DNA from: Xenorhabdus ehlersii
Lineage (GTDB): Bacteria > Pseudomonadota > Gammaproteobacteria > Enterobacterales > Enterobacteriaceae
DNA length: 64,000 nt
NCBI RefSeq assembly: GCF_003610465.1
Contig: NZ_RAQI01000001.1
Location: 372,001 to 436,000 of the forward strand
Reading direction: 5' to 3'
Under the pieces are notes generated by a model. It did not search any database and was not told the origin of the DNA. It was given only the letters and a program-made list of their open reading frames with translations. This document shows positions 22,213-32,916 of the stretch, piece after piece. The position numbers were made by a program, and so were the translations under genes. Numbering within the stretch: position 1 is the first letter of the stretch; each line of letters starts with the position of its first letter.

Positions 22213-23139
22213 TTAATATAATTTTTCAGGGCGACTTTTTGGTGGTGAACTGAATAAAGCAGAAAAATCTTTGTTACACACGCGCTGGACTGCCGGATGC
22301 TGAATCATACGCTCGGCAAAGATGACGTAATATTCTTCCTGTACCGTATCCAATCGACCTATCTCAACAATATCACTATCAGCAAAAATATCATTGGCGT
22401 AGAAAGAAGGCGCAATGAAAATGGCGTTGTGATACATACCAAATGCTTTCATCAAAGCGGCATCATCAAATTCACCCAGCACTTCAACTTCAAGATTTTT
22501 ATTGCGTATCCATGTCAGGAGCTTTCTTCCCAACATTGAGCGGCGGCCCGGAATTAATAAACGGCGCTCTTCCAAACATGCTGGAAAGGATTTTTCTGGA
22601 ATTGGTTGGCGGCAGTAAAAACTAATATTACATTCCCCCAATTTCACTGAAAACAATCCTTCCTGTTGAGAAGAATCCACTGGGCAATCGGATAGGATCA
22701 TATCCAGCTTATGCTGGCTAAGTTGTTCAAGCAGCATTTCATGTGTCGATTCAAAACAACGCAAGTGGATCTTTTCGTGCTCTACAACGGTCGTTTCCAA
22801 TACCTTACTTACTAAACGTTTGGACAGCGCATCAGCGACACCCACATCAAACAGCAAATTTGATTCTCGGCTGTAAGTCACGATGTCCATCATTTCCTGG
22901 CTGAGTGTAAACATCTTATCCGCATAGCGGAAAACTAATTGTCCCAGTTCTGAGGGCACTAATCCTCTTCCTTGGCGTTTGAATAACTTCCCACCCAGGC
23001 GCTCTTCCAACGCTTTTATCTGTCCTGTAATGGTTTGTGGGGTCAGATATAGTGCTTCTGCCGCTCCCACAACAGAGCCTTCCTTGCAAACGTGCCAAAA
23101 ATAATAGAGGTGGTTAAAATTTAAATGTGAAACCCGCAT
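22213..23139 (-). CDS. nhaR: LysR-family activator of nhaA
   Basis: Sodium-responsive LysR regulator. It is 308 residues: N-terminal winged helix ([26 protein letters not shown] region, about 6-60) and an effector-binding domain. Long stretches such as [14 protein letters not shown] and [19 protein letters not shown] are as in E. coli NhaR. It lies downstream of nhaA in the same direction, as in E. coli, separated by 217 bases. Confidence 0.96.
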   Translation of the reverse strand: MRVSHLNFNHLYYFWHVCKEGSVVGAAEALYLTPQTITGQIKALEERLGGKLFKRQGRGLVPSELGQLVFRYADKMFTLSQEMMDIVTYSRESNLLFDVGVADALSKRLVSKVLETTVVEHEKIHLRCFESTHEMLLEQLSQHKLDMILSDCPVDSSQQEGLFSVKLGECNISFYCRQPIPEKSFPACLEERRLLIPGRRSMLGRKLLTWIRNKNLEVEVLGEFDDAALMKAFGMYHNAIFIAPSFYANDIFADSDIVEIGRLDTVQEEYYVIFAERMIQHPAVQRVCNKDFSALFSSPPKSRPEKLY

Positions 23140-23356
23140 ATATTTATCCTTGTGTATTGCCTCGTATCTGTATAACAGCCGTGACCATACATTTCAGGTC
23201 GCCAGATTATGGCGTTTTCCTATTTTTCTATCACTATTTTTTATTACTATGAAAATATTCGCGACATCTCAGGTATCAAAGTTTTGCCGCGAATATTAAA
23301 AGAATGAGTTACCTCGGAAATTCTTTCTATATCTGTGCTTAAATTAATCTATTCAT

Positions 23357-24535
23357 CTATTTTTGACCACGTTTTTTCTTCGGTAACAGTATGGTGAGTA
23401 ACCCATAACCAACAACCGCCGCGGTTGTGGAACCCATCAATATGCCTAAGCGGGAATAAGTACTGAAGGTATCATTGAGACCTTCAAATGCCAGACCTGA
23501 GATAAAAATAGACATGGTAAAACCGATTCCACACAGTACGGAAACAGCGAAGATTTGTCTCATACCAATTTTTTCCGGCAATTTGGCGATCCCCAGTTTT
23601 ACCGAAATCCAGCTAAACAGGAAAATACCCAATGGCTTACCAAGAAACAGGCCAAGTGCGATGCCTATAGGCAATATACTGGTTAAACCATCTAATGTGA
23701 CACCCTGTAGTGAAACACCCGCATTGGCAAAAGCAAACAGTGGCAGAATTAAATAAGCGACCCATGAATGCAGTTCATGCTCCAGGGTTTCTGAGGGTGA
23801 CTCACCTTTTTTATCTCGAAGGGGGATCAAGAATCCAACAATAACGCCAGCCAGTGTGGCATGAACACCTGATTTCAAGATACACACCCATAAAACAGCA
23901 CCAACAATCAGATAAGCGGATGTTTTAGCTATTCCTTTCCAATTCATCCAAGCCAATAGCCCAATCATGGCGGTAGCCAAACCTAATGCAGCCAGGGATA
24001 TTGTTTTGGTATAGAACAAAGCGATAATGATGATGACACCTAAATCATCAATAATCGCCAGCGCAAGCAAAAATACTTTTAATGCGGTGGGAACGCGTTT
24101 CCCCAACAACGCCATGATCCCTAATGCAAAAGCGATATCTGTTGCGCAGGGAATTGCCCAACCTTGTTGGGTGATCTCGTCACTGCCATTAAACAGCAGA
24201 TAGATCAATGCCGGAGCCAACATCCCTCCAAGCGCCGCAATGGCGGGGAAAATGGCTTTGTCGCGACCAGCAAGTGAGCCTTCCATGAGTTCCCGTTTCA
24301 CTTCCAGCCCGACAATGAGAAAAAACACGGCCATTAATCCATCATTTATCCATAGTAATAATGGCTTATTGATTTCCAGCGCTGCGAATTGCATTGCAAC
24401 AGGAAGATTGAGAAATTGATGATAAATACCCTGCAATGGCGTATTCGCCATAACCAGCGCAAAAATGGCCGCTATAATGAGAAGGATTCCTCCAGCGGCC
24501 TCTAATTTCAAGAATTGGCGAATGATTGCAGTCAT
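23357..24535 (-). CDS. nhaA: Na+/H+ antiporter NhaA
   Basis: Inner-membrane antiporter exporting one Na+ for two H+ at alkaline pH. It is 392 residues with about 12 membrane segments. The ion-binding site is visible in [19 protein letters not shown] with the two adjacent Asp residues (E. coli Asp163/164), and the assembly region [17 protein letters not shown] (E. coli Asp133 motif) is intact. Probably under NhaR control. Confidence 0.97.
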   Translation of the reverse strand: MTAIIRQFLKLEAAGGILLIIAAIFALVMANTPLQGIYHQFLNLPVAMQFAALEINKPLLLWINDGLMAVFFLIVGLEVKRELMEGSLAGRDKAIFPAIAALGGMLAPALIYLLFNGSDEITQQGWAIPCATDIAFALGIMALLGKRVPTALKVFLLALAIIDDLGVIIIIALFYTKTISLAALGLATAMIGLLAWMNWKGIAKTSAYLIVGAVLWVCILKSGVHATLAGVIVGFLIPLRDKKGESPSETLEHELHSWVAYLILPLFAFANAGVSLQGVTLDGLTSILPIGIALGLFLGKPLGIFLFSWISVKLGIAKLPEKIGMRQIFAVSVLCGIGFTMSIFISGLAFEGLNDTFSTYSRLGILMGSTTAAVVGYGLLTILLPKKKRGQK

Positions 24536-24742
24536 GGATAAATTAACCTATGAAATGGATCAAGGTCATGCATATTATGCTAGTCATGATATCGGAAAAA
24601 GCAGATTATTTGTGCTAAATTGTTCGTTATATTCGAATTATAACATAATGAAATAATGTTTTTCGAACTATTGATAAATTACACTGCATAGCAGAAGAGA
24701 TTTTAATCATTATTTGTGCTAACGATATAAGAAAAATACTCT

Positions 24743-25588
24743 ATGACAACGTTACTTTTCCTGTTTGTCCTTGGCGCAGCATTGCTACATGCCAGTTGGA
24801 ATGCTTTGGTTAAGATTAGCGCAGATCGGTTCTTGGGCATTGCAATTATTGTCTTTTTTGCCGGAATTATCGCCACATTGGGATTGTTTTGGGTTGAATT
24901 GCCGTCATTATCCTCTCTGCCGTGGTTAATCTTCTCTGCTGTTTTACATACGACTTATTGTCTGTTTTTAAGCCGCTCTTATGCTACGGGAGATTTAGGG
25001 CAGGTATATCCAATTGCCAGAGGTTGTGCGCCACTCATTACCGCTTTATTTAGTTGGGTCATTTTGCAGGAAATGTTGCCGCCCCTTGCCATGCTCGGAG
25101 TAGGGCTTATTATCGTAGGGATTATGTTAATTGCTTTTCCACACGGGAAAAATTCTCTTCAACTGGATCGCAAAACGTTAATTGCAGCAATCATAACATC
25201 GGCATTTACCGCTGGTTATACTTTATCCGATGGAGCAGGCTCCAGAGCCAGCGATAATACTTTGACCTATATCTTATGGCTGTTTGCTATTAATGGCTGG
25301 GTAATGGGCGCGATTATGTATTTCCGGTATTGGAATACTGCCGGAAGGATGCTCCACCAATACTGGAAACAGGGAGTACTGGGCGGGCTGATGCAATTAT
25401 TAAGTTATGGCATCGTAATTTGGGCGATGGGTCATGCGCCCATCGTGCTGGTTGCGGCATTGCGCGAAACTAGCGTGTTATTTGCAATGTTATTGTCAGT
25501 CGTTATCTTGCGGGAACCGTTTAGCAAAATGCGATTATTAGCTTGTATTGTGATTGTGGCTGGGGTTATTGCTACGAAGCTAGGGTAA
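24743..25588 (+). CDS. EamA/DMT-family transporter
   Basis: 281 residues with about ten hydrophobic segments in two EamA repeats (about 3-130 and 145-280), the fold of drug/metabolite exporters. Short motifs such as HASWNALVK, YPIARGCAPL and LRETSVLFAML fit the family. The substrate cannot be read from the sequence. It is a single gene inserted between nhaA (divergent) and dnaJ (convergent); E. coli has no equivalent at this place. Confidence 0.85.
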   Translation: MTTLLFLFVLGAALLHASWNALVKISADRFLGIAIIVFFAGIIATLGLFWVELPSLSSLPWLIFSAVLHTTYCLFLSRSYATGDLGQVYPIARGCAPLITALFSWVILQEMLPPLAMLGVGLIIVGIMLIAFPHGKNSLQLDRKTLIAAIITSAFTAGYTLSDGAGSRASDNTLTYILWLFAINGWVMGAIMYFRYWNTAGRMLHQYWKQGVLGGLMQLLSYGIVIWAMGHAPIVLVAALRETSVLFAMLLSVVILREPFSKMRLLACIVIVAGVIATKLG

Positions 25589-25624
25589 CTTCCCTTTAAA
25601 GTTGAGGGTGGCTTAATAGATTAG

Positions 25625-25673
25625 AAATCCCGCCTGATTATCAATACATTAGAAAGATAATCAGATGGGATTT
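25625..25673. terminator. Convergent terminator between EamA gene and dnaJ
   Basis: Imperfect inverted repeat of about 18 bases per arm (AAATCCCGCCTGATTATC against GATAATCAGATGGGATTT) centred in the 111-base gap between two convergent genes. Confidence 0.7.
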
Positions 25674-25699
25674 ATGCGAGATCTCACAAAGGTATTAAA

Positions 25700-26836
25700 T
25701 TACTTAGTCAGATCATCAAAAAATTTCTTCACACCATCAAGGAAACTTTTGGAGCGAGGGCTATTGGTTTCACCGCTTTTTCCGCCAAAAGATTCGCCCA
25801 ATTTACGCATCAGCTCTTTTTGCTCTTCATTCAGCTTAACCGGTGTTTCTACTACGACACGGCACAGCAAGTCGCCCTGAACACCGCCACGGACGGATTT
25901 AACACCTTTACCTTTCATACGGAACAACTTGCCAGTTTGGGTTTCCGCCGGGATTTTCAGGCTGACACGGCCATCAAGGGTTGGGACTTCAATTTCGCCG
26001 CCCAATGCCGCGGTTGCGAAGTTGATCGGAACTTCACAATAAAGATTGCTACCATCGCGCTCGAAGATATGGTGAGGCTTGACTTGCACCTGAACGTACA
26101 AATCGCCGGATGGTGCTCCGTGTTCACCGGCTTCACCTTCACCACTCAAGCGAATGCGATCGCCAGTGTCGACGCCTGCTGGAATTTTAACGGACAGCGT
26201 TTTGTATTTTTCAACACGACCATGTCCATGACATTTACCGCAAGGATCTTTGATGATTTTTCCGTGTCCATGACACTGCGGGCAAGCTTGTTGAACTGCG
26301 AAGAACCCTTGGCGCATTTGTACCTGACCTGCCCCGTGACAGGTTGGGCAAGTTTCTGGGCTGGTACCCGCTTTAGCTCCGCTGCCGTGACAGGTATCAC
26401 AAGATTCCAGGGTTGGAATGCGGATCTCTTTGGTCACACCACGGACAGCTTCTTCCAGGGTTAATTCCATGCTGTAACGCAGGTCTGAGCCACGGCTAGG
26501 ACGCTGCTGACGACGGCCACCACCGAAAATATCTCCGAAAACGTCACCAAAGATATCGCTAAAGTCAGCTCCGCCACCGAAACCACCTGAGCCACCGCCC
26601 ATGCCACCTTGTTCAAAGGCAGCGTGACCATATTGGTCATAAGCGGCACGTTTCTGAGAATCTGTCAGGATCTCATACGCTTCTTTAATTTCTTTGAATT
26701 TACTTTCTGATTCTTTATCACCCTGGTTACGGTCTGGGTGATATTTCATTGCCAGCCGTTTATAGGCTTTTTTGATCTCTTTTTCGTCTGCGGTTTTGGA
26801 AACTCCCAAAACTTCGTAATAATCTTTTTTTGCCAT
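25700..26836 (-). CDS. dnaJ: Chaperone DnaJ
   Basis: Hsp40 co-chaperone that stimulates DnaK ATPase and delivers substrates. It is 378 residues from the ATG at 26836 ([13 protein letters not shown]); seven further codons upstream are open but out of family. J domain with HPD in KYHPDRNQG, Gly/Phe-rich linker ([21 protein letters not shown]), four CxxCxGxG zinc-binding repeats between about 140 and 210, then the C-terminal substrate domains. Downstream of dnaK in one operon. Confidence 0.98.
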   Translation of the reverse strand: MAKKDYYEVLGVSKTADEKEIKKAYKRLAMKYHPDRNQGDKESESKFKEIKEAYEILTDSQKRAAYDQYGHAAFEQGGMGGGSGGFGGGADFSDIFGDVFGDIFGGGRRQQRPSRGSDLRYSMELTLEEAVRGVTKEIRIPTLESCDTCHGSGAKAGTSPETCPTCHGAGQVQMRQGFFAVQQACPQCHGHGKIIKDPCGKCHGHGRVEKYKTLSVKIPAGVDTGDRIRLSGEGEAGEHGAPSGDLYVQVQVKPHHIFERDGSNLYCEVPINFATAALGGEIEVPTLDGRVSLKIPAETQTGKLFRMKGKGVKSVRGGVQGDLLCRVVVETPVKLNEEQKELMRKLGESFGGKSGETNSPRSKSFLDGVKKFFDDLTK

Positions 26837-26861
26837 CGTATTGTTTACCCTTAACACGCAC

Positions 26862-26923
26862 GCACGGGCGTAGAGTTACCTCAACGCCCGTGCCAGTTAA
26901 CAAGTAACAGGCGCCCTGTTACT
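26862..26923 (-). other. Hairpins in the dnaK-dnaJ spacer
   Basis: Two inverted repeats in the 104-base gap: GCACGGGCGT / ACGCCCGTGC (26862-26871 with 26884-26893) and AGTAACAGG / CCTGTTACT (about 26903-26923). Neither has a T-run on the minus strand. They may set the DnaK:DnaJ ratio by partial termination or mRNA protection; this is inference. Confidence 0.6.
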
Positions 26924-26940
26924 TTGCCCGCTAAGGGCTA

Positions 26941-28851
26941 TTATTTTTTGTCTTTAACTTCTTCGAATTCAGCGTCTACAACGTCGTCGTCTTTCTTCGC
27001 GTTGCTTGCGCCAGCATCGGCAGCACCAGCCTGAGCTTGTTGTTGGGCAATTTCCAGCAGTTTCTTGGATGCTTCAACCAAGGCTTGGATCTTCGCTTCA
27101 ATTTCAGCTTTATCTTCGCCTTTCGCCGCAGTTTCCAGCTCAGAAGTTGCTTTCTCGATTGCCGCTTTATCGTCTGCTGCCAGTTTGTCACCCGCTTCTT
27201 CAACTTGCTTACGAGTGCCGTGGATCAGTTGGTCAGCTTGGTTACGGATTTGAACCAGCTCTTCAAACTTACGGTCAGCTTCTGCGTTTGCTTCTGCATC
27301 ACGTACCATCTGTTGGATTTCTTCTTCGTTCAGACCAGAAGAGGCTTTGATGGTGATGTTTTGCTCGCGACCTGAGTTTTTGTCTTTCGCAGAAACGTGC
27401 AGGATGCCGTCAGCATCGATATCGAAAGTCACTTCGATCTGCGGAGTACCGCGCATTGCTGGTTGAATACCATCCAGGTTGAACTGACCCAGAGATTTGT
27501 TATCGCCGGCACGCTTACGCTCACCTTGTAATACATGGATCGTTACCGCAGACTGGTTGTCTTCCGCTGTAGAGAACACTTGACTATGTTTAGTTGGGAT
27601 AGTGGTGTTCTTAGAAATCAGGGAAGTCATCACGCCGCCCATGGTTTCGATACCCAGAGACAGTGGAGTTACGTCCAGCAGCAGAACGTCTTTCACGTCA
27701 CCAGCCAGTACACCACCTTGAACTGCTGCACCCATTGCCACTGCTTCGTCTGGGTTCACGTCTTTACGTGGTTCTTTGCCGAAGAAATCTGCGACTGCTT
27801 TCTGCACCAGTGGCATACGAGTCTGACCACCAACCAGAATAACGTCGTTGATGTCAGAGACAGACAGGCCAGCGTCATTCAATGCAACTTTCAGAGGTTC
27901 GATAGAACGTTTAACCAGGTCTTCAACCAGAGATTCCAGTTTTGCACGGGTAACTTTAATGTTCATGTGCTTAGGACCGGTTGCATCTGCTGTGATGTAT
28001 GGCAGGTTTACATCAGTCTGCTGTGCAGAAGAAAGTTCGATCTTCGCTTTTTCTGCTGCTTCTTTCAGACGCTGCATTGCCAGTGGGTCATTACGTAGAT
28101 CGATGCCTTGTTCTTTCTTAAACTCGTCAACCAGATAGTTGATCATGCGGCTGTCGAAGTCTTCACCACCTAAGTGGGTATCACCATTGGTTGCCAGAAC
28201 TTCATACGTTTTTTCACCATCAACTTCATCGATTTCGATGATAGAGATATCGAAAGTACCACCACCCAAGTCATAAACCGCGATGGTACGGTTGCCCACT
28301 TCTCTGTCCAGGCCGTAAGCCAGTGCAGCCGCAGTAGGTTCGTTGATGATACGCTTAACTTCCAGACCTGCGATACGGCCAGCATCTTTAGTTGCCTGAC
28401 GCTGTGCGTCGTTGAAGTATGCAGGAACGGTGATAACCGCTTCGGTTACTGGTTCACCCAGATAGTCTTCCGCTGTTTTCTTCATTTTTTTCAGAACTTC
28501 AGCAGAAACCTGAGGGGGTGCCATTTTTTGGCCTTTTACTTCCAGCCATGCATCGCCGTTATCCGCACCTGTGATTTTGTATGGCATGATAGATACGTCA
28601 CGCTGTACTTCTTCGTCCTGGAAACGACGGCCAATCAAACGTTTAATGGCGAACAACGTGTTTTGCGGGTTAGTAACAGCCTGACGTTTAGCTGGTTGAC
28701 CAACCAGAGTTTCACCATCCTGAGTATATGCGATGATAGAAGGTGTGGTACGGTCACCTTCGCTGTTTTCAAGCACACGAGTGGTTGTGCCGTCCATAAT
28801 TGCTACACAAGAGTTGGTAGTTCCCAAGTCGATACCAATGATTTTACCCAT
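26941..28851 (-). CDS. dnaK: Chaperone DnaK (Hsp70)
   Basis: ATP-dependent chaperone, 636 residues. ATPase domain with [18 protein letters not shown] at the start, [17 protein letters not shown] and the adenosine motif [14 protein letters not shown]; then the linker [18 protein letters not shown], substrate domain, and helical lid ending in a variable Ala/Gly-rich tail and the GrpE/co-chaperone-binding end [14 protein letters not shown]. First gene of dnaKJ, behind a sigma-32 promoter. Confidence 0.99.
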   Translation of the reverse strand: MGKIIGIDLGTTNSCVAIMDGTTTRVLENSEGDRTTPSIIAYTQDGETLVGQPAKRQAVTNPQNTLFAIKRLIGRRFQDEEVQRDVSIMPYKITGADNGDAWLEVKGQKMAPPQVSAEVLKKMKKTAEDYLGEPVTEAVITVPAYFNDAQRQATKDAGRIAGLEVKRIINEPTAAALAYGLDREVGNRTIAVYDLGGGTFDISIIEIDEVDGEKTYEVLATNGDTHLGGEDFDSRMINYLVDEFKKEQGIDLRNDPLAMQRLKEAAEKAKIELSSAQQTDVNLPYITADATGPKHMNIKVTRAKLESLVEDLVKRSIEPLKVALNDAGLSVSDINDVILVGGQTRMPLVQKAVADFFGKEPRKDVNPDEAVAMGAAVQGGVLAGDVKDVLLLDVTPLSLGIETMGGVMTSLISKNTTIPTKHSQVFSTAEDNQSAVTIHVLQGERKRAGDNKSLGQFNLDGIQPAMRGTPQIEVTFDIDADGILHVSAKDKNSGREQNITIKASSGLNEEEIQQMVRDAEANAEADRKFEELVQIRNQADQLIHGTRKQVEEAGDKLAADDKAAIEKATSELETAAKGEDKAEIEAKIQALVEASKKLLEIAQQQAQAGAADAGASNAKKDDDVVDAEFEEVKDKK

Positions 28852-29004
28852 CTAAACGCCTCCACAAAGAATTCATATATTCGGTCAAGTTACTAAGCTA
28901 TATGAGGACGAATGTTTACTTTTCAATGGCTCTGTTCGCCAGACATTCCTCATTTTGTTTTCCAGCTAATGCTGAAATATTCAGTAGTAACTGTAGTTGA
29001 GACT

Positions 29005-29033
29005 TAGATGGGGTCATTCATCTCATCATCAAG
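29005..29033 (-). promoter_or_regulatory. Sigma-32 heat-shock promoter of dnaKJ
   Basis: On the minus strand CTTGATG (29027-29033) and CCCCATCTA (29005-29013) are separated by 13 bases, matching the heat-shock consensus CTTGAA-N13-15-CCCCATNT and closely resembling E. coli dnaK P1. It lies about 155 bases upstream of the dnaK ATG. Confidence 0.9.
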
Positions 29034-29200
29034 GGGAGAATTGAAAAAAAATTGAGATTTAATAAAAAAATTTTTCGCAGGCCATTGTGTAGTTGATGTC
29101 ATCACATTATGATTCGCCGCCTTTTATGATTTCTTGGTGCAGGAAAGCGCCACGATAAATTTTTTAATATTTTGTTTTATTTGTATTTTCTAGGGGAAGT
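29034..29200. other. dnaK-satP divergent region
   Basis: With 28852-29033 it makes a 349-base gene-free gap. The dnaK side carries the heat-shock promoter above; the satP side is AT-rich and ends in AGGGGAAG, the ribosome site for satP. No other structure seen. Confidence 0.5.
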
Positions 29201-29773
29201 ATGCATTCTAATCAGTTGGCGAACCCAGGCCCATTGGGTTTAATGGGTTTTGGCATGACAACCATTTTGTTGAATTTGCACAATGCAGGTTTTTTCCCAT
29301 TGGCATCAGCAATTTTGAGCATGGGAATTTTTTACGGTGGTTTGGCTCAGGTGCTGGCCGGCATCTTTGAGTACAAAAAAGGAAATACGTTTGCTGCAAC
29401 CGCATTTACCTCTTACGGCCTGTTCTGGTTGAGTCTGATCGCTTTGCTTTTCCTGCCAAAGATGGGGCTGGCTGACGCAACCAGTCATGAGTTCCTTGGT
29501 GTTTATCTCGCCTTGTGGGGAATCTTCACACTGTTTATGTTCTTTGGTACGTTGAAAGCTAACCGTGTCCTGCAATTTGTCTTTGGCAGCTTGACGCTGC
29601 TGTTTGCATTGCTGGCAATTGGCAACATCACCGGCAATGCCAGCATCTTGATCTTCGCGGGTTTTGAAGGTGTTATCTGTGGTGCGAGTGCTTTCTATCT
29701 GGCAATGGCTGAGGTTCTGAATGAACAATATGGCCGTACTATTCTGCCAATTGGTGAAGTGAAACACGCTTAA
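29201..29773 (+). CDS. satP: Acetate/succinate-proton symporter SatP
   Basis: Small inner-membrane carboxylate transporter of the GPR1/FUN34/YaaH family, 190 residues with six membrane segments. The signature [15 protein letters not shown] (family NPAPLGL, here with Gly for the first Ala) is at about 8-22. [15 protein letters not shown] and [17 protein letters not shown] are as in E. coli. In E. coli it is next to mog; here about 17.5 kb of accessory DNA separates them. Confidence 0.95.
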   Translation: MHSNQLANPGPLGLMGFGMTTILLNLHNAGFFPLASAILSMGIFYGGLAQVLAGIFEYKKGNTFAATAFTSYGLFWLSLIALLFLPKMGLADATSHEFLGVYLALWGIFTLFMFFGTLKANRVLQFVFGSLTLLFALLAIGNITGNASILIFAGFEGVICGASAFYLAMAEVLNEQYGRTILPIGEVKHA

Positions 29774-29782
29774 CCGTTTTTA

Positions 29783-29811
29783 ACAGGATGAGTCATTCAT
29801 GCTCATCCTGT
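29783..29811. terminator. Hairpin after satP
   Basis: Ten-base stem ACAGGATGAG / CTCATCCTGT in the 72-base gap between convergent satP and the MHS transporter gene. T content downstream is modest. Confidence 0.7.
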
Positions 29812-29845
29812 GCTTTATCAATCCTCTAATTTCTTACCTACTTCT

Positions 29846-31117
29846 TCAGATAGATTTTTTCCGCAAGTAAAACCCCAATAACAGGCCAACAGCCGATAAG
29901 GTCATCATATAGTAAGCGGGTGCCAGTGCGGTATATGTCAGTAGTAAGGTGACGAAAATTGGTGTCAATCCACCAAAAATGGCATAAGCCAAATTATATG
30001 CAAATGAAATGCCACTAAACCTGACTTCTGGCGGATAGCTTTTCACCATAACAAAAGGAGTGGCGCCAATCACACCGACAGTCAGACCAGCGAGGGAATA
30101 AGTACTAAATAGTTTAAGTGGTTCATGGCTGATATTGTGGTAGAAAAACCATGTTGTGGCAGCCAATAGAGTGCAACCGATAATCAGCACGATACCGGCT
30201 CCCCATTTATCGCATAAATATCCGACAGAGATACAGCCAATCGCCAATGAGATAATAGCCAGACTGTTTGCTTTCAAAGTCAGTGATTGTTCCAGATTAA
30301 ATACCGACTGCATATAGGTTGGTGTCATCAAGATAACGACGACAATGCCTGCGGAAAGGAGCCATGTCAGCAGCATGGAAATAGAGATGGCGCGTTTGTG
30401 ATTAAAAACAACAGTTTTTAGTGGCAGCTCTCCTGCCAACGCTTTGCGTTCTTGCATTTCCTTGAAGACAGGGGTTTCATGGAGCCAACGGCGCAGATAC
30501 ATGGCGCATAAACCGAAAATACCGCCTAAGAAAAATGGCAGACGCCACGCCCAATCTAAGACTTCTTGTCTGGAATAAATCGAAGTAATAATGGTTGCGA
30601 CGAGAGAACCAAATAAAATCCCCAAACTCAATCCTGCCGTTAAAACACCACAGGCAAATCCGATGCGTTTATGAGGAACATGCTCTGCCACAAAAACCCA
30701 GGCTCCGGGTACTTCTCCACCAATTGCGGCTCCCTGCATAATCCGCATCAGTAGCAGCAGGATAGGGGCAGCAATGCCTATGGCGTCATAGGTGGGCAAC
30801 AGGCCGATGGTCAGTGTTGGTACAGCCATCAACAATATGCTGAGTGAAAACATTTTCTTACGCCCAATGAGATCGCCAAAATGGGCCATGACGATCCCAC
30901 CTAAAGGCCGAACCAGATAACCCGCAGCAAAAATACCAAATGTCTGTAGTTGCCTGAGCCATTCAGGTATATCAGCAGGAAAAAAGAGTTCCCCAAGCGC
31001 AACAGCAAAGAAGATAAAGATAATAAAGTCGTAAAATTCCAGAGCGCCACCTAAAGCCGCCAAGGACAGCGTTTTATAATCTTGTTTATTTAATGGACGA
31101 TTGTGATGTTGTGACAT
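29846..31117 (-). CDS. MFS transporter, metabolite:H+ symporter (MHS) type
   Basis: 423 residues with 12 membrane segments. The MFS motif is visible as AHFGDLIGRKKMF (about 78-90), followed by IMQGAAIGGEVPGAWVFVAEH and RRWLHETPVFKEM. These features place it with ProP/KgtP/ShiA-like symporters that usually import organic acids or compatible solutes; the substrate is unknown. It sits 305 bases downstream of the dithiolopyrrolone operon in the same direction. The holomycin cluster also has an MFS exporter (HlmH), but the MHS-type sequence argues against the same role. Confidence 0.85.
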   Translation of the reverse strand: MSQHHNRPLNKQDYKTLSLAALGGALEFYDFIIFIFFAVALGELFFPADIPEWLRQLQTFGIFAAGYLVRPLGGIVMAHFGDLIGRKKMFSLSILLMAVPTLTIGLLPTYDAIGIAAPILLLLMRIMQGAAIGGEVPGAWVFVAEHVPHKRIGFACGVLTAGLSLGILFGSLVATIITSIYSRQEVLDWAWRLPFFLGGIFGLCAMYLRRWLHETPVFKEMQERKALAGELPLKTVVFNHKRAISISMLLTWLLSAGIVVVILMTPTYMQSVFNLEQSLTLKANSLAIISLAIGCISVGYLCDKWGAGIVLIIGCTLLAATTWFFYHNISHEPLKLFSTYSLAGLTVGVIGATPFVMVKSYPPEVRFSGISFAYNLAYAIFGGLTPIFVTLLLTYTALAPAYYMMTLSAVGLLLGFYLRKKSI

Positions 31118-31422
31118 AAGTTACCGGTTTATAGTTATAAAATGGGTTCTAAGGTGATTATTTTCAATGTCCTGACCAGACTCAAAATAGATGAAAATAA
31201 AACTTACACTATATTAAAAGATATTTATTCTACAATTTTTAAAAAGAACCCATTGTGGTGATATGTAACTTAGATTTGAACAGAGGAAGAATTTACAGCT
31301 ATATATCAGGGAAAATGTGAAATAGAAGAGTACCCAGCCCACATATTAGATCACTTTCATGTCGAATATTTTTTGTCAATTAAGGGGCGAAATACTCTTC
31401 CATAACGCGATTAATCTCGAAC
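31118..31422. other. Gap between transporter and decarboxylase genes
   Basis: 305 AT-rich bases with no gene and no strong terminator hairpin that I can see. It presumably carries the transporter promoter. Confidence 0.4.
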
Positions 31423-31998
31423 TTATTCTGACAGATATTGTTTCAGTAGTGAAATAACGGTTTCAATATCTGGTAATGAAGGATGTCCAACCATTCGTTG
31501 TAGTGAAACATCAAAATTTTCGTGCCATACAGGTTCAATAACGTGATAGCCATCATCACGTAATTGATTGATATTGCGACGTGTTGCTTTTTTTTCCCAC
31601 ATTACGTGTCCCATGACAGGAAAAAACAGCACAGGAAATGTGGAGGCCAGCACGACAGTTGTTAATCGATTGGTTGCGCCACCACAAGCAACGGTCGCAA
31701 GCGTGTTAGCTGTTGCAGGTAAAACCGCCATAATGTCATGATCCGCGACAATGCGTGAAGGTTTGTCTGTTGGCCAATCGTGGGGCATCTCTCCGCTAAT
31801 GACCCGATCGGCATAGAGCGCTATGGTTGAAGCGGGTAAAAAGGTGGTGGCATTGTTTGTCATCAATACTGTTAATGTACAGTCGATCGCCGCCTTAATT
31901 GCTGAAAGATATTTGGGGAGGAGGGTGATATCTACTGACCCGGTTGTCCCAATTAAGATCCGAGGTTTTATCTGTGGAATTATTTCATCATTTTTCAT
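31423..31998 (-). CDS. EpiD/HlmF-like flavoprotein decarboxylase
   Basis: HFCD-family FMN enzyme of 191 residues that should oxidatively decarboxylate a C-terminal cysteinyl thiol to an ene-thiol, the role proposed for HlmF in holomycin synthesis. Family motifs are intact: PATANT (94-99; EpiD PASANT) and the substrate clamp PVMGHVMW (127-134; PxMxxxMW). The region aligns well with EpiD through ATVACGGATNRLTTVVLAST. By that alignment, the EpiD catalytic His67 position holds Pro80 (DKPSRIVADHDI); the only nearby His, His87, corresponds to a second EpiD His. Last gene of the operon, 34 bases after the phosphoesterase gene. Confidence 0.85.
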   Translation of the reverse strand: MKNDEIIPQIKPRILIGTTGSVDITLLPKYLSAIKAAIDCTLTVLMTNNATTFLPASTIALYADRVISGEMPHDWPTDKPSRIVADHDIMAVLPATANTLATVACGGATNRLTTVVLASTFPVLFFPVMGHVMWEKKATRRNINQLRDDGYHVIEPVWHENFDVSLQRMVGHPSLPDIETVISLLKQYLSE

Positions 31999-32032
31999 CG
32001 TTAAATTAGCCTCTTATTATAAAAATAGATGA

Positions 32033-32875
32033 TTAGCTATACGCGTTAGCGTGTTCCAGTAATCCGTCTAGTTGTACTAAGTAAGAACTTCTGCCACGCT
32101 CTTGCCATTCCCGCGGATATCCCAAAGAGACTTCCAAATGAGCAACATCTTGAATATATTCGAGATTAGGAATGTGTAGGTGTCCATATACCACCATGCG
32201 AACCCCTTTTTTTGATGCCCATTGGTGAGTTTTTTCACTGCCACACCAAATGGAAAATTCACTGTTGCGTAAGGATTCGAGCGGCTTACGGATAATGGGG
32301 AAATGGCTTATCAGTACGATATCTTTGCCATCTGGAATGGTGTTCAAGCGTTTGGCGGTATATTGGATACGTTCCCGACACCAATCGATAATATTTCTAT
32401 GGGGATAGGTTTTCAGGAAGAATTCGTCAGAGCTAATGACACCACAACGACGAGCGCGTTCTATAGCCTGTTCCGCCGTATAGTCATAGGTATTTCTAAA
32501 TGAATAATCGTATAGGGTAAAAATAGGGGCAATGGTAACCGTTGTACCATTCCCCATGCGGTAATGACGAAACTCATCTTCGGGGGTGAGTACGTTATGC
32601 TGCCGACAGATATTGACCAGATGTTCATAACGCAGTACGCCAGGCAACTTTAATTGATCTTTTGGTGTGCACCAGAGTTCATGATTTCCTGGCGTCCAGA
32701 CGACTTGAGCAAACCGTTGGGAAAGCATACTGATGACCCATGTAAAATCTGACTCCTGCTCTGCGATGTCGCCTGCCAGCAGCAGCCAATCGTCAGGTGT
32801 TGATGGCCTGAATGATTCGACTATAGCCCTATTTGTTGCATGAGATACATGTAAGTCACTGACGGCCAACAACAT
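32033..32875 (-). CDS. Calcineurin-like metallophosphoesterase
   Basis: 280 residues with the full dinuclear metal-site signature: SDLHV (Asp7, His9), LAGDIAE (Asp36), PGNHE (Asn64, His65), a His in LISHFPI and the paired GHLH near the C-terminus. No signal peptide, so cytoplasmic. It is placed between the globin and decarboxylase genes with gaps of 41 and 34 bases and so belongs to the operon, but I recall no counterpart in the holomycin cluster. The substrate is unknown. It might hydrolyse a phosphorylated or nucleotide by-product, or be a passenger. Confidence 0.85.
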   Translation of the reverse strand: MLLAVSDLHVSHATNRAIVESFRPSTPDDWLLLAGDIAEQESDFTWVISMLSQRFAQVVWTPGNHELWCTPKDQLKLPGVLRYEHLVNICRQHNVLTPEDEFRHYRMGNGTTVTIAPIFTLYDYSFRNTYDYTAEQAIERARRCGVISSDEFFLKTYPHRNIIDWCRERIQYTAKRLNTIPDGKDIVLISHFPIIRKPLESLRNSEFSIWCGSEKTHQWASKKGVRMVVYGHLHIPNLEYIQDVAHLEVSLGYPREWQERGRSSYLVQLDGLLEHANAYS

Positions 32876-32916
32876 AAGCTCACCTCTCTAACTTTACCTG
32901 TAAGTTTCTTTAAAAA

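Noticed and set aside
29846..31117. MHS transporter as the exporter of the antibiotic (HlmH counterpart)
   Set aside because: The sequence is of the proton-symporter ProP/KgtP/ShiA type, and a 305-base gap separates it from the operon. The role is left open rather than claimed.
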